DNA from: Bradyrhizobium hipponense
GTDB taxonomy: Bacteria > Pseudomonadota > Alphaproteobacteria > Rhizobiales > Xanthobacteraceae
Length of the DNA stretch: 45,177 nt
Assembly: GCF_008123965.1 (NCBI RefSeq)
Contig: NZ_VSTH01000194.1
Location: 1 to 45,177 of the forward strand
Reading direction: 5' to 3'
The position numbers were made by a program, and so were the translations under genes. The notes under the pieces were generated by a model that saw only the letters and a program-made list of their open reading frames with translations, searched no databases and was not told the origin of the DNA. Shown here piece by piece: positions 25,451 to 33,721 of the stretch (the stretch's first letter is position 1; each line of letters opens with the position of its first letter).

Positions 25451-26177
25451 ACTTTCTGCAGGCGGATTCTCCAGAGTGGACGGCACTGTCGCGTTTTATC
25501 AGCGCGTGAACGCGCTCGTCGACCGAGATTCAGTAGTTGTCGATTTCGGCGCAGGACGAGGAGTTGGCCATATTGAGCTAGGCAGTCCGTATTCGCGCGC
25601 TTTGCGAAACCTGAAGGGGAAGGTTTCGAAAGTGATCGGCGTCGACGTCGACGAGGCTGTTTTAAGCAACCCTTCCGTCGATCAAGCCTATCTTTTGGAT
25701 AGAGATGGCAGTTGTCAGCTGCAAGATGAGATTGCAGACCTGATATTCTCGGATTTTACATTCGAGCATATTCCTGATCCGGCGACTAGTGCACGCGAGT
25801 TGGAGAGACTCTTGAAGCCTGGTGGATGGCTGTGCGCTCGAACACCTAACAAGTATGGATACATCGGGCTCGCCAATCAGCTAGTTCCAGAAGCGATTGC
25901 TCGTACGGTATTGAAAGCGGCCCAACCGGAGCGAAAGGAGGAAGATATTTTTCCGGCTGTATATCGACTAAACACGCGGCGAGCCTTGCTCAAGCACTTC
26001 CCTTCCTCTCAATTCGAGCACTTCGTCTACACTTGGGATGCTGAGCCTGGTTACCATGCCAATCGTCCGATCATCTATCGTACGTTTAAGGTACTGCAGT
26101 ATCTCACTCCCCCGCCGCTAAAAACCATCTACATGATCTTCTTGCGCAAGCGGACAGATAGTGGCCGAAGCAGGTAG
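25413..26177 (+). CDS. SAM-dependent methyltransferase
   Basis: 254 residues from the ATG at 25413. A GTG at 25359 with AAAGGGGC in front is a strong alternative that adds 18 residues. Class I fold: SAM-binding motif SVVVDFGAGRGVGHI, acidic loop KVIGVDVDEAVL, motif IADLIFSDFTFEHIPDPATS and a post-motif LLKPGGWLCARTPNKYGYIG. The family (Methyltransf_11) includes O-methyltransferases of polysaccharide sugars. It overlaps the 3' end of the polymerase gene, a sign of translational coupling. Methylated galactose is a known component of some Bradyrhizobium EPS, which would fit, but the substrate here is inference. Confidence 0.88.
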   Translation: MTHQSIDSTFFPELSAGGFSRVDGTVAFYQRVNALVDRDSVVVDFGAGRGVGHIELGSPYSRALRNLKGKVSKVIGVDVDEAVLSNPSVDQAYLLDRDGSCQLQDEIADLIFSDFTFEHIPDPATSARELERLLKPGGWLCARTPNKYGYIGLANQLVPEAIARTVLKAAQPERKEEDIFPAVYRLNTRRALLKHFPSSQFEHFVYTWDAEPGYHANRPIIYRTFKVLQYLTPPPLKTIYMIFLRKRTDSGRSR

Positions 26178-26429
26178 ACTTGGCCGTTCTTAGATCGATA
26201 TCACGCGCTTGCTTGTCGGCCCGTCGAGTTGCTGATCTGCTTTCGAGCGGTTAACCTGCCCCCATCATGACGGCAGCCCGACTCGGTTGGTCTATGACCA
26301 ACGGGTTTACCGAGATTCCAAGCAGTCAATCACAAATGCTGGCCTTGCCGCCTTTGTACAGGTACCGTCGGGCAACTACGAAAAATTTCAGAAGAACGAT
26401 ATACCCCTGTTTACGGTTGGAAAAGAATA

Positions 26430-27656
26430 GTGAAGATCCTGCATATCATTCCGACCGCGAACCCCAGTTATGGCGGCCCTGTCGAAGGCATATTCCGCTC
26501 ATGCGCCGCATTAGCTGTGCGTTACCATCAACATCAGGTCGTCACTCTTGACCATCCGTCCGACCCTTGGGTCAAGGACTCGCCCATACCAATTATTCCC
26601 CTCGGAACATTGCCCCATGACATCCGGCAAAGGCGAAAGCGATTGCCTTGGGTACACTACGGCTATACGCCCAAGTTGATCCATTGGCTAAAAGAGCATG
26701 CGCCGGAGCATGATGTAGTTGTCGTAAATGGGCTTTGGAATTTCGCCACTGCAGCGGCGCGCTGGTCCCTTCTATCATCCAACGTACGCTACTTTGTTTA
26801 TACTCACGGCATGCTCGATCCATGGTTTCGTCGCACGTCTCCAGTCAAAACCTTTTTCAAGCAAGTATCTTGGCTATTCAACGAGGGCCCACTCCTTGCA
26901 GGAGCGGCGGGCGTCCTATTTACGTGTGAAGAGGAACGTATGCTCGCGCACAACTCTTTCTGGCCCTACCGAGCAAAGGAGGTTGTTGTTGGCTACGGGA
27001 CAGCGGACGTCACCGGCGATAAACAGACGCAGATTGAAAGTTTCCGAACGCAGTTGCCGGCATTGGGATCAAGAAAGTTTCTGCTGTTTCTTAGCAGAAT
27101 TCATCCAAAAAAAGGATGCGATTTGCTGATCGAGGCGTTCGCGAACGTCGTTTCAGACATGCCCGATCTCGATCTGGTTATGGCTGGACCAGATCAGATC
27201 GGTTGGGCTGAGCAGCTCAAGGCACATGCCGCATCTCTTGGACTAGACGAACGCATTCATTGGCCTGGAATGTTGAATGGAGATCAGAAATGGGGAGCTT
27301 TTCACGGATCTGAGGCCTTCATTCTACCCTCACACCAAGAGAACTTCGGGATAGTGGTAGTGGAAGCTCTTGCTTGCAGTAAGCCCGTCCTGATTACGAA
27401 GAAGGTAAACATCTGGCGCGAGATAGCGGATAGTGGCGCCGGTTTAATCGCGAGCGATGACCAAAATGGAATCAACTCTCTTTTGGAGTCCTTCGCCAAG
27501 TTATCTCCAACTGAAAGGCGTGATATGGCAGCCGCTGCCCGAGCTACGTTCTGCCAACACTTCGATATCAACGAGAATATTGAGAAGTTCATCGCAACGG
27601 TTGGATCGGAGCGCAAGAGAGCAGTCAGCATTGACCATGCTATGCACGCGAGATAA
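26430..27656 (+). CDS. Glycosyltransferase, GT family 4
   Basis: 408 residues from a GTG at 26430 (reads as MKILHIIPTANPSYGGPVEG, the normal N-terminus of the group); the ribosome site is weak. The first half binds the acceptor: VVVNGLWNFATAAARWSLL, YFVYTHGMLDPWFRRTSPVK. The second is the GT4 nucleotide-sugar half: FLLFLSRIHPKKGCDLLIEA, LVMAGPDQIGWAEQLK, then SEAFILPSHQENFGIVVVEA, where the EX7E-type glutamates are E in SHQEN and E in VVVEA. It would add one sugar of the EPS repeat unit on the cytoplasmic face. About 250 bp without a gene separate it from the methyltransferase, so it may have its own promoter. GC content is low, as in the rest of the cassette. Confidence 0.9.
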   Translation: MKILHIIPTANPSYGGPVEGIFRSCAALAVRYHQHQVVTLDHPSDPWVKDSPIPIIPLGTLPHDIRQRRKRLPWVHYGYTPKLIHWLKEHAPEHDVVVVNGLWNFATAAARWSLLSSNVRYFVYTHGMLDPWFRRTSPVKTFFKQVSWLFNEGPLLAGAAGVLFTCEEERMLAHNSFWPYRAKEVVVGYGTADVTGDKQTQIESFRTQLPALGSRKFLLFLSRIHPKKGCDLLIEAFANVVSDMPDLDLVMAGPDQIGWAEQLKAHAASLGLDERIHWPGMLNGDQKWGAFHGSEAFILPSHQENFGIVVVEALACSKPVLITKKVNIWREIADSGAGLIASDDQNGINSLLESFAKLSPTERRDMAAAARATFCQHFDINENIEKFIATVGSERKRAVSIDHAMHAR

Positions 27657-27738
27657 TCGGATCGACCGGGTGCGCTTGAGTATCTAGAAAGCTCTGCTAA
27701 GCACCAGCGAACTGTACGGGCCTAGTCCTGATTTTGAC

Positions 27739-28146
27739 TTACCTCTGATCTATAGAATACCGGAACATCGATATTTTCATCATTGTACCGAGAACCGTTT
27801 CGACCCTTTTGTACGGCTGAAGATCGAAGGTATTGCATCTATCGGAGCCGAAATAGCAGAGTTTTACGCTGATTTTGCGAACACAATTGTTTTTGACGCT
27901 GACTACGTGATCCAGCATATTTGAATTCGACACGTGGGGACGCGCCGCAGCCTCGACGTCCAAACAAGGCTTCCCCAACGCATCGCGAATGACCGCGGAG
28001 TTCGAGTGCGCGGGTCCCTGCATGGTGAGCTTGGCAGTGCTTTCTGCATTCGCAGGGTCAATTGTTCTCAGCGTAACGATCATTGTAAGAAACACTTTGC
28101 AAACGACGCTAACGAAGACTTTTGATCTGAAGTGGAACACTACCAC
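27739..28146 (-). CDS. Small exported protein in the exoP-type operon
   Basis: 135 residues. The GTG start at 28146 overlaps the stop of the gene upstream (28140). An internal ATG at 28083 is an alternative but truncates the hydrophobic lead (VFVSVVCKVFLTMIVTLRTI). The mature part has three cysteines after the cleavage site (GKPCLDVEA, KNNCVRKIS, VKLCYFGSDRC) and the pattern VVSVKNNCVRKISVKLCYFG seen in small exported proteins that are unknown but beta-rich. It is last in a likely three-gene operon led by the chain-length regulator/kinase, so it may take part in EPS secretion. AT-rich relative to the kinase gene. Confidence 0.72.
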   Translation of the reverse strand: MVVFHFRSKVFVSVVCKVFLTMIVTLRTIDPANAESTAKLTMQGPAHSNSAVIRDALGKPCLDVEAAARPHVSNSNMLDHVVSVKNNCVRKISVKLCYFGSDRCNTFDLQPYKRVETVLGTMMKISMFRYSIDQR

Positions 28147-28904
28147 GGTCTTTCGTTCGTCTGGACGCCCGGCACAGGTACTTTTACACCATCCTTGACC
28201 AGTCGCTTCGCAAATGCTTCTCGCGAAACGATATCAGCAGTCTCCAGACTGGCGAGTAACAGGTCTTTGTATGGCCAGCCGACCCCCGTTAGATTGGAGG
28301 CAGCATCCTCAATTAGACCCGCGTCCACTAAGCCGACGAATTCGGAAACAATCATATCTCTGAGTGACTCGCTCGCGAATGGAAACATCGCCAGCGCCAT
28401 TCGGTTGCGGCGGAGAGCAATCCAGCCCTCCCGTGGACCAAGTTGGTATGAGCGCTCGACGTAACTTAGATATTCGGCCTGAAAGCCGTTGGTTGCAGTC
28501 TGAGCTGAGTAGAAGAGAAGCCAAAGAAACGCGTCTGCTGGGTTAGCAGAAAACGAATTCCTGATGGCCACGGTCGTTAATGCGAGTTGGCGCTCGCGGT
28601 CCTGCAGGCTGTTCGCATTCGTTTCCTCCACCAAGCGCAGTCGAATTAGTGCTTCGTCCCTGATCCTGTCACTCCGGAGGACAGAGGGCGCCGAGTTCGC
28701 CTCGAGTGATATTAGTGTGGTGTTCAGAGTGCCAGGCTTGAACCGGTAGTCGGCGATCACGCGTGCTATAAAGTCCTTCCGCGGCATCGCCAACCAGAAC
28801 TGGGGCAACAAGAGAGCAGACCAGAGCGCACTCACGAGCCCGACCAAAGCGAGTCCTCCCCGAAGCCACGCATGAAGATGCCTGCTTCGCAAGCTCCTCA
28901 GCAT
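28140..28904 (-). CDS. Membrane-anchored periplasmic protein of unknown function, EPS operon
   Basis: 254 residues. One membrane helix near the N-terminus (GLALVGLVSALWSALLLPQF) is followed by an alpha-helical, Leu/Ala-rich domain with a repeat-like (TPR-like) appearance: FSANPADAFLWLLFYSAQTA, YLSYVERSYQLGPREGWIAL, LRDMIVSEFVGLVDAGLIED. It starts 15 bp after the stop of the Wzz/BY-kinase gene and ends overlapping the next gene, so the three are almost surely cotranscribed. A scaffold in the polymerisation or export complex is plausible but not shown. The protein encoded at 40961-41623 has the same general plan (N-terminal anchor, then helical repeats). Confidence 0.8.
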   Translation of the reverse strand: MLRSLRSRHLHAWLRGGLALVGLVSALWSALLLPQFWLAMPRKDFIARVIADYRFKPGTLNTTLISLEANSAPSVLRSDRIRDEALIRLRLVEETNANSLQDRERQLALTTVAIRNSFSANPADAFLWLLFYSAQTATNGFQAEYLSYVERSYQLGPREGWIALRRNRMALAMFPFASESLRDMIVSEFVGLVDAGLIEDAASNLTGVGWPYKDLLLASLETADIVSREAFAKRLVKDGVKVPVPGVQTNERPW

Positions 28905-28919
28905 GAGGACCCGCGCGTG

Positions 28920-31187
28920 CTATTCCTCATAGCCATAACGGGCATAGTATTTCTGGTAGTAGTAGCGGCCGTGATAGGACTCGTATCGGGCGAGCAGCTT
29001 GGTGTTAGCCTTGTTCAGGACCACGCCGAGCAGTTTGTCCTGGATCTCCGGCGAGCCGCGCAGATTGTACCGCACCACGTCCGTCCTGGTCTTGCCCCAC
29101 TCCACCACGAACACGTAGGAATCCACGAAGGCGGAGGTGACGCGCACGTCCACCACCGGCGCCATCGGCGGCATGTCCAGCACCACATAATCGAATTGCG
29201 AGCGGAGCTGGGTCACCAGCGCGTGCATCGCCTTCGAAGCCAGGATCTCGTTGGTGTGCAGCAGCTTCGAGGTGGTGCCCGCTGGCAGGATCGAGAGCTT
29301 GGTCTCGGGATCGACGACCAGTGCGTCCTCGAGCCGCGCCTTCTGGGTGACGACGTCGACCAGGCCGATCCTGGCATCGGGCACCAGCGCGCGCGACAGC
29401 GAGGGGTTGCGCAGGTCGGAATCGACGAGAATCACCCGCGCGCCGCTATGTGCCATCAGCTGGGCGAGGTTGGTTGACAACGTGCTCTTGCCCTCGTTCG
29501 GCAGGGTCGAGGTCACCGCCAGCACACGGTTCTCGCGCACGATGGAATTGAGGTCCACCGCCACCTTCAGCGAGCGCACGGCTTCCGCGAAGCGCGACAG
29601 CGGGTTCTCGATGAGATAGCGCAACAGATCCGGCTGCGGGTTGCCTTTGCTGGCAAGCTTGCCACCTAGCAACTTCGCGCCAAGTCCCGGCCCGGAAGCG
29701 GCCGCGCCGAGCGCCGGTAAGATTGCGATACAGCTAGTGCCGAGTTGCTCCTCCACCTGGCTGGTGGTGCGGAACACATTATCCGAAAGTTCCCGCGCCA
29801 GGGCGGCACCGAGGCTGAGGATTAGGCCGCCGAGCAGCGCACCGGCCAGGATCACCAGGCTTTTTGGAGCACTCTTGACCAGCGGGGTCGTCGCCGAACT
29901 GATTACACGCGCCTCAGTGATCGGGAACGATTGCTGCTGCACGCTCTCCATGTAGCGCTGGAGGAAATTGTCATACATCGCCTGGTAGGACTGCGCGTTG
30001 CTCTCGAGCTCGCGCAGAGCTACCTGTGCCTGGTTGGTGAGCTGGGATTCAGAGACGACGTTGGCGAGGCTTCCCTTGATGCTCTCCTCGCGCGTTATCG
30101 CAATATCATAATCGCTTTTGTAGGATTCCTGGATGCGTTTCAGCTCGTCGATGATGTTCTTCTTGATCTCCGCCATCTGCCTGCGCAGGTTGACGGCGGC
30201 CAGATGATCCGAGCCATACTTCATCGCCCAGATCGATTCCTTGGAGGCCATGTCGACATATTGCCCGCGCAGCTTGACGATGGTGTCGTTCTTCAGCGCG
30301 TCGGCGACATTGGCGTCCGGGATGTCCTGCTTGAGGATGTCGTTGATGCGATCGAGCCGTGCCCTGGCTTCGGCGGTCGCCGCATGCGCCATGATCAGCT
30401 GGCTGTTGACCTCCGCGAGCTGCTGCTCGTTCATCAGCCGGCCGCCGCTGTCGACGATGTTGTTGGCGATCTTGAAATCAACCACCGCCTTCTGCGCGGC
30501 GGAGGCCTGGGTGCGCAGCTCCTTGATGCGGTCCTGGAGCCAGACGCTGGCGCGGCGGGTCGCCTGGTATTTCGCCTCGAGCTGGTCGACGATATAGGCA
30601 TCTGCGATCACGTTGGCGACCCTCGCGGCCTTGAAGGGATCGCTTGAGGTAAAGCCGATCTCCATAACGTAAGTCAGTCCAACACGCCTAATCGTGCGAT
30701 TCTTCTCAAAACGTTCCAGCGCCCTCCGCGTCAGCTCGAACTCAGAGAGAGTTCCGGTTGAAGAAAAAACGCTAGCGATGGAGCCGACAATGGCCCCCAA
30801 TAGTCCGCCGCCGCTGCCGGTGAATTCGGGATCGTCAATTAGGTGCAAGTCGCGGATCACGGCGAGGCTGATGTTCTCGGATTTCAGGATCTCGACTTGG
30901 GTCTCCACCGTGGCGGAATCGACCGCGACATCGCCCAGCACGGATTGCTGCTGGAACAGCTGCACCTTGCGGGTGTCGATCACCATTTGCGCGGTCGAGG
31001 TGAACAACGGCGCGGCGGTGAAGAGATAGAGCAGCGCCAGGATCACGCAGGCGGATGAAATCGCCAGCATGGTCGGGAACTGGCGGCGGACGATGGCGAG
31101 ATAGGAGGTCAGCGTCTGTGACGGGGAGCTGTCAACCTCGGCGAAATCGCGGTTGATCTCCGAGGGTGGCTTGTTCACCTGCAACAT
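28920..31187 (-). CDS. exoP: Chain-length regulator fused to tyrosine autokinase (ExoP/GumC type)
   Basis: 755 residues, usual for the fused form. The N-terminal Wzz domain has two membrane helices (MLAISSACVILALLYLFTAA near 40-60 and LVILAGALLGGLILSLGAAL near 440-460) around a coiled-coil periplasmic part. The C-terminal BY-kinase has the P-loop STLPNEGKSTLS (about 561-572), Walker A' VILVDSDLRNP and Walker B VVLDMPPMAPVVD. The last 20 residues hold a tyrosine cluster (YHGRYYYQKYYARYGYEE), the site of autophosphorylation in this family. It sets polymer length and couples polymerisation to export through the Wza-like lipoprotein encoded at 34.5-35.7 kb. It heads an operon with the next two minus-strand genes. 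An inverted repeat lies upstream (31249-31266). Confidence 0.96.
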   Translation of the reverse strand: MLQVNKPPSEINRDFAEVDSSPSQTLTSYLAIVRRQFPTMLAISSACVILALLYLFTAAPLFTSTAQMVIDTRKVQLFQQQSVLGDVAVDSATVETQVEILKSENISLAVIRDLHLIDDPEFTGSGGGLLGAIVGSIASVFSSTGTLSEFELTRRALERFEKNRTIRRVGLTYVMEIGFTSSDPFKAARVANVIADAYIVDQLEAKYQATRRASVWLQDRIKELRTQASAAQKAVVDFKIANNIVDSGGRLMNEQQLAEVNSQLIMAHAATAEARARLDRINDILKQDIPDANVADALKNDTIVKLRGQYVDMASKESIWAMKYGSDHLAAVNLRRQMAEIKKNIIDELKRIQESYKSDYDIAITREESIKGSLANVVSESQLTNQAQVALRELESNAQSYQAMYDNFLQRYMESVQQQSFPITEARVISSATTPLVKSAPKSLVILAGALLGGLILSLGAALARELSDNVFRTTSQVEEQLGTSCIAILPALGAAASGPGLGAKLLGGKLASKGNPQPDLLRYLIENPLSRFAEAVRSLKVAVDLNSIVRENRVLAVTSTLPNEGKSTLSTNLAQLMAHSGARVILVDSDLRNPSLSRALVPDARIGLVDVVTQKARLEDALVVDPETKLSILPAGTTSKLLHTNEILASKAMHALVTQLRSQFDYVVLDMPPMAPVVDVRVTSAFVDSYVFVVEWGKTRTDVVRYNLRGSPEIQDKLLGVVLNKANTKLLARYESYHGRYYYQKYYARYGYEE

Positions 31188-31248
31188 CCAGCAATTCCTG
31201 AAATGGATCGATTAGCTAAAGGATTGGAAGTCTACCAACAGCCCCGCG

Positions 31249-31266
31249 GCGTTCGGGAACGAACGC
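31249..31266. promoter_or_regulatory. Inverted repeat upstream of the chain-length regulator/kinase gene
   Basis: GCGTTCG, four bases, CGAACGC: seven perfect pairs, about 60 bp upstream of the start codon of the gene ending at 28920. It could be an operator or a 5'-UTR hairpin. No known regulator site is recognised. Confidence 0.4.
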
Positions 31267-31381
31267 GGCCCACAAAACACACGCCACGCGAAAGCCTAGC
31301 ACATGTCATCTGCAATTGAACGTCATTGATGCGGCGCAACCACAGCAACTCGTGCCTATTTCATGTGAACCTTAACAGGGC

Positions 31382-31411
31382 CAAAAGCAAAGCGGCGCCC
31401 GTGGCGCCGCT
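31382..31411 (-). terminator. Intrinsic terminator after the Gly-rich exported protein gene
   Basis: A perfect 9-bp stem (31391-31399 with 31403-31411) with a 3-base loop. On the minus strand the stem is followed by TTTGCTTTTGG. It lies about 40 bp after the stop of the gene 31448-32065, so it probably ends that transcript and separates it from the kinase operon. Confidence 0.75.
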
Positions 31412-31447
31412 GTCGTGATGTCGAGACGACGCCGCCGTGAGAGCCGC

Positions 31448-32065
31448 TTATCGCGGGCTCACGCTGTTGGTCGCACCGCTGACCGAACCGCTGCCGGGGT
31501 TAGTTGCATTGTTCGCCGTCGTGTTGCTGCCGAACGTGGTGCCGCCGCTACCATTGCCACCATTCGCAGACCCGCTCGTTCCGGTCGGGCCGCCCGCGCC
31601 GGTACCACCGCCGGCCGCGCCGCCGCCGGTCGCAGCGATCGCGACGTCGCCAGTTGCGGCCTGATAGGCGGCGATCACGTCAGGGTTGCCGATGCCTGCG
31701 ATCGCGGTCTGGATTTCATTGCCGTAGGCCTGGTCGGTCTGCGCGGCCATGCGGGCGACTTGGGCAAGGCCGGCCACGATCGCACGCATCTGGTCTTTCG
31801 TCGTCGCGGAATCCTTCAGCAGCGCGATCAGGCCGGGAAGCGTCGTGGGATCGGAGGCGCCGAGATCGCGCACGCGCGAGATCAACTGCGCGCCGGCGCC
31901 CGGATATTGCTGCAACAGGCTAGTGGGTGAGCCTTTGAAATCGGAAATGACCTGCGCCGGCAGCTGGCGCTGCGGCGGATAAACGGCGGCGCTGGCGGCC
32001 GTTGAAATGGTCGCAGCGAGTACCGCGGCCGCGGCCAGACGAAGCGCAAACTTGATAACGCTCAT
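31448..32065 (-). CDS. Exported protein with Gly/Thr/Asn-rich C-terminal tail
   Basis: 205 residues. The signal peptide is FALRLAAAAVLAATISTAAS with cleavage near ASAAV. The middle (about 60-150) is alpha-helical: QLPAQVISDFKGSPTSLLQQ, GLIALLKDSATTKDQMRAIV, YGNEIQTAIAGIGNPDVIAA. The last 60 residues are a low-complexity tail of Gly, Thr, Ser, Asn (GGGAAGGGTGAGGPTGTSGS and onward). Its position between the EPS kinase and the ligase-like genes, and the ligase-like gene's proximity, suggest a role in EPS surface handling, but the family is not recognised. A strong terminator follows. Confidence 0.82.
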   Translation of the reverse strand: MSVIKFALRLAAAAVLAATISTAASAAVYPPQRQLPAQVISDFKGSPTSLLQQYPGAGAQLISRVRDLGASDPTTLPGLIALLKDSATTKDQMRAIVAGLAQVARMAAQTDQAYGNEIQTAIAGIGNPDVIAAYQAATGDVAIAATGGGAAGGGTGAGGPTGTSGSANGGNGSGGTTFGSNTTANNATNPGSGSVSGATNSVSPR

Positions 32066-32207
32066 AACTTATCTCCAAAATATCAGCTGCCCCCGGCGTA
32101 CACCACATAGCGCGGGTGAATGACCTGTGCGGTGCAGAAGCTAGCGTAAGTAGAAGCCGCTGTCCATGTATCGTAAAAACTTCATAAACAGCGTAACCGC
32201 TTCAAAA

Positions 32208-33692
32208 TTAGACGGTTTTGCGAACCGCAAGCTCGCGCCGCCGCGTCGTTTGGGCGCCCTTGCTCTGCCCCGCTTCCATCGGCGTTGCCGGACTCGCGGC
32301 AGCCTCTGGCTGCGCCTCGCCCGAGCGAAACGATTGCGCCAGGCCGGCACCGAAAAGCGCAAAGAACGGAATGGAATAGCCGGGGATCTGCAGCGTGAAA
32401 TCGAGGCACGAATGAAGCAGCGACAGGCTCGCGGTCGCCGCGGCCGCGAGCGGAATGATGACATCGCGCCGCCGGGCAAACACGCCGCGGCCCAGAATGA
32501 CGAACATGACCGCCCAGGCGGTCGCCACCAAAAGCGCCATCGGGATGCCGACGTCCGAGGCGAGCTCCAGCGGCGTCGAGTGCGCGATGTCCCAGATGCC
32601 GCGAATCGAGACGTTGGGGCTGCGGTAGGGCGGGAAGGCCCATTGGAAGGTGCCCATGCCGGTGCCGAACCAGGGATTGTCGGCGATGATTCGCAGCGTG
32701 GACTTCCACGCCTCGATGCGGCCCTCATCGACCAGCCCCTGGCTATCGAACCGGCTCGAGACCCGCCCGCCGAGCAGCTGCATCAGGCCGAGCGCCACCA
32801 CGACGCCGGAGCCGAGCGAGATCCAGATTCCGGTCCGCGGCGGCAGGCCCTTGCGCAGGAATATGGTGAAGGCGACGATCATCGCGAGCAGCGACAGGCT
32901 GACGCCGGCGCGCGAGCCGGTCATGAACATCGCCATCAGGCAAATCAACAGCGCGGCCAGCTGCGGCAGGATCTTTCGCGGCGGGATCTCGGCGACATCG
33001 CGCGAGACGCGCTTCCAGATCAGGTGCCGCTCCGGAAGACGGCGGCGGACGGCCTCCAGGATCAGCAGCATCCAGATCACCGCGCACGAGCCGAAATAGG
33101 CCGCCGCCGTATTGCGGTTGATGAAAGTGCCGGTGACGCTGCCCACATAAGCCGTCTTGTCCCGCCACAGGATCATGGTGGGCTCGATCAGGAACGAGAG
33201 CACGCCGTAGAGCGCGTAGAGGCTGCCGGAAACGGCGATAACCCAGAGCATTTGCCGCGCGCGCTCGCGGTTCGCGCCGACGGTGATTCCGAGCAGGATC
33301 GCCAGAATGTTCGCAAGCGGCGCGCCCAATGCGAAGAACGCCTCGTTCTTGACGATGGACGCCGACGGCGCAATCGGCACGCCCAACAGATCCGAGGCCT
33401 GTTTCCAGATCGGATCGAACGGTGCGATCCAGGGATGATCGGACAGCTGCTCATGCAGCACGAAGGCATATCCGGCCACGATCACCCCGATGCCGGCGAT
33501 CATCCAGAGATGGGGTCGGCGCAAGTCGCGCGTCGGCGCCGCCATCAAGGCGAGCCCCAGGCACAGGCACCAGAACGCGATCGACAGATCGTTGGTCGAG
33601 CCGAATGGAAACGGCGCGCCGGCCACGACGAAGAACAGGATGAAGGTCGCGGGCCAGCTCCACGACCAGCTTATATGGGGAAGAAGGCGCAT
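32208..33692 (-). CDS. O-antigen ligase/polymerase-like membrane protein
   Basis: 494 residues, about 11 membrane helices. The O-antigen ligase (Wzy_C, WaaL-like) features are in the second half: GTFINRNTAAAYFGSCAVIW, MTGSRAGVSLSLLAMIVAFT, a large periplasmic loop with EGRIEAWKSTLRIIADNPWF, then GTGMGTFQWAFPPYRSP and AHSTPLELASDVGIPMALLV. The Arg in FINRN and the His in the large loop are the residues generally required. Such proteins either polymerise or ligate lipid-linked glycans. A Wzy-like protein exists in the cassette, so this one may be a second polymerase or a ligase (ExoQ-like). The gene lies 30 bp downstream of 33722-34303 and likely in its operon. Confidence 0.9.
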   Translation of the reverse strand: MRLLPHISWSWSWPATFILFFVVAGAPFPFGSTNDLSIAFWCLCLGLALMAAPTRDLRRPHLWMIAGIGVIVAGYAFVLHEQLSDHPWIAPFDPIWKQASDLLGVPIAPSASIVKNEAFFALGAPLANILAILLGITVGANRERARQMLWVIAVSGSLYALYGVLSFLIEPTMILWRDKTAYVGSVTGTFINRNTAAAYFGSCAVIWMLLILEAVRRRLPERHLIWKRVSRDVAEIPPRKILPQLAALLICLMAMFMTGSRAGVSLSLLAMIVAFTIFLRKGLPPRTGIWISLGSGVVVALGLMQLLGGRVSSRFDSQGLVDEGRIEAWKSTLRIIADNPWFGTGMGTFQWAFPPYRSPNVSIRGIWDIAHSTPLELASDVGIPMALLVATAWAVMFVILGRGVFARRRDVIIPLAAAATASLSLLHSCLDFTLQIPGYSIPFFALFGAGLAQSFRSGEAQPEAAASPATPMEAGQSKGAQTTRRRELAVRKTV

Positions 33693-33721
33693 CGTCGTTC
33701 AGGCCGGCCTTGGCTCTCGCT

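Noticed and set aside
28872..30647. Long plus-strand frames within the kinase gene
   Set aside because: They are antisense frames of the 755-codon kinase gene, which has all its motifs.
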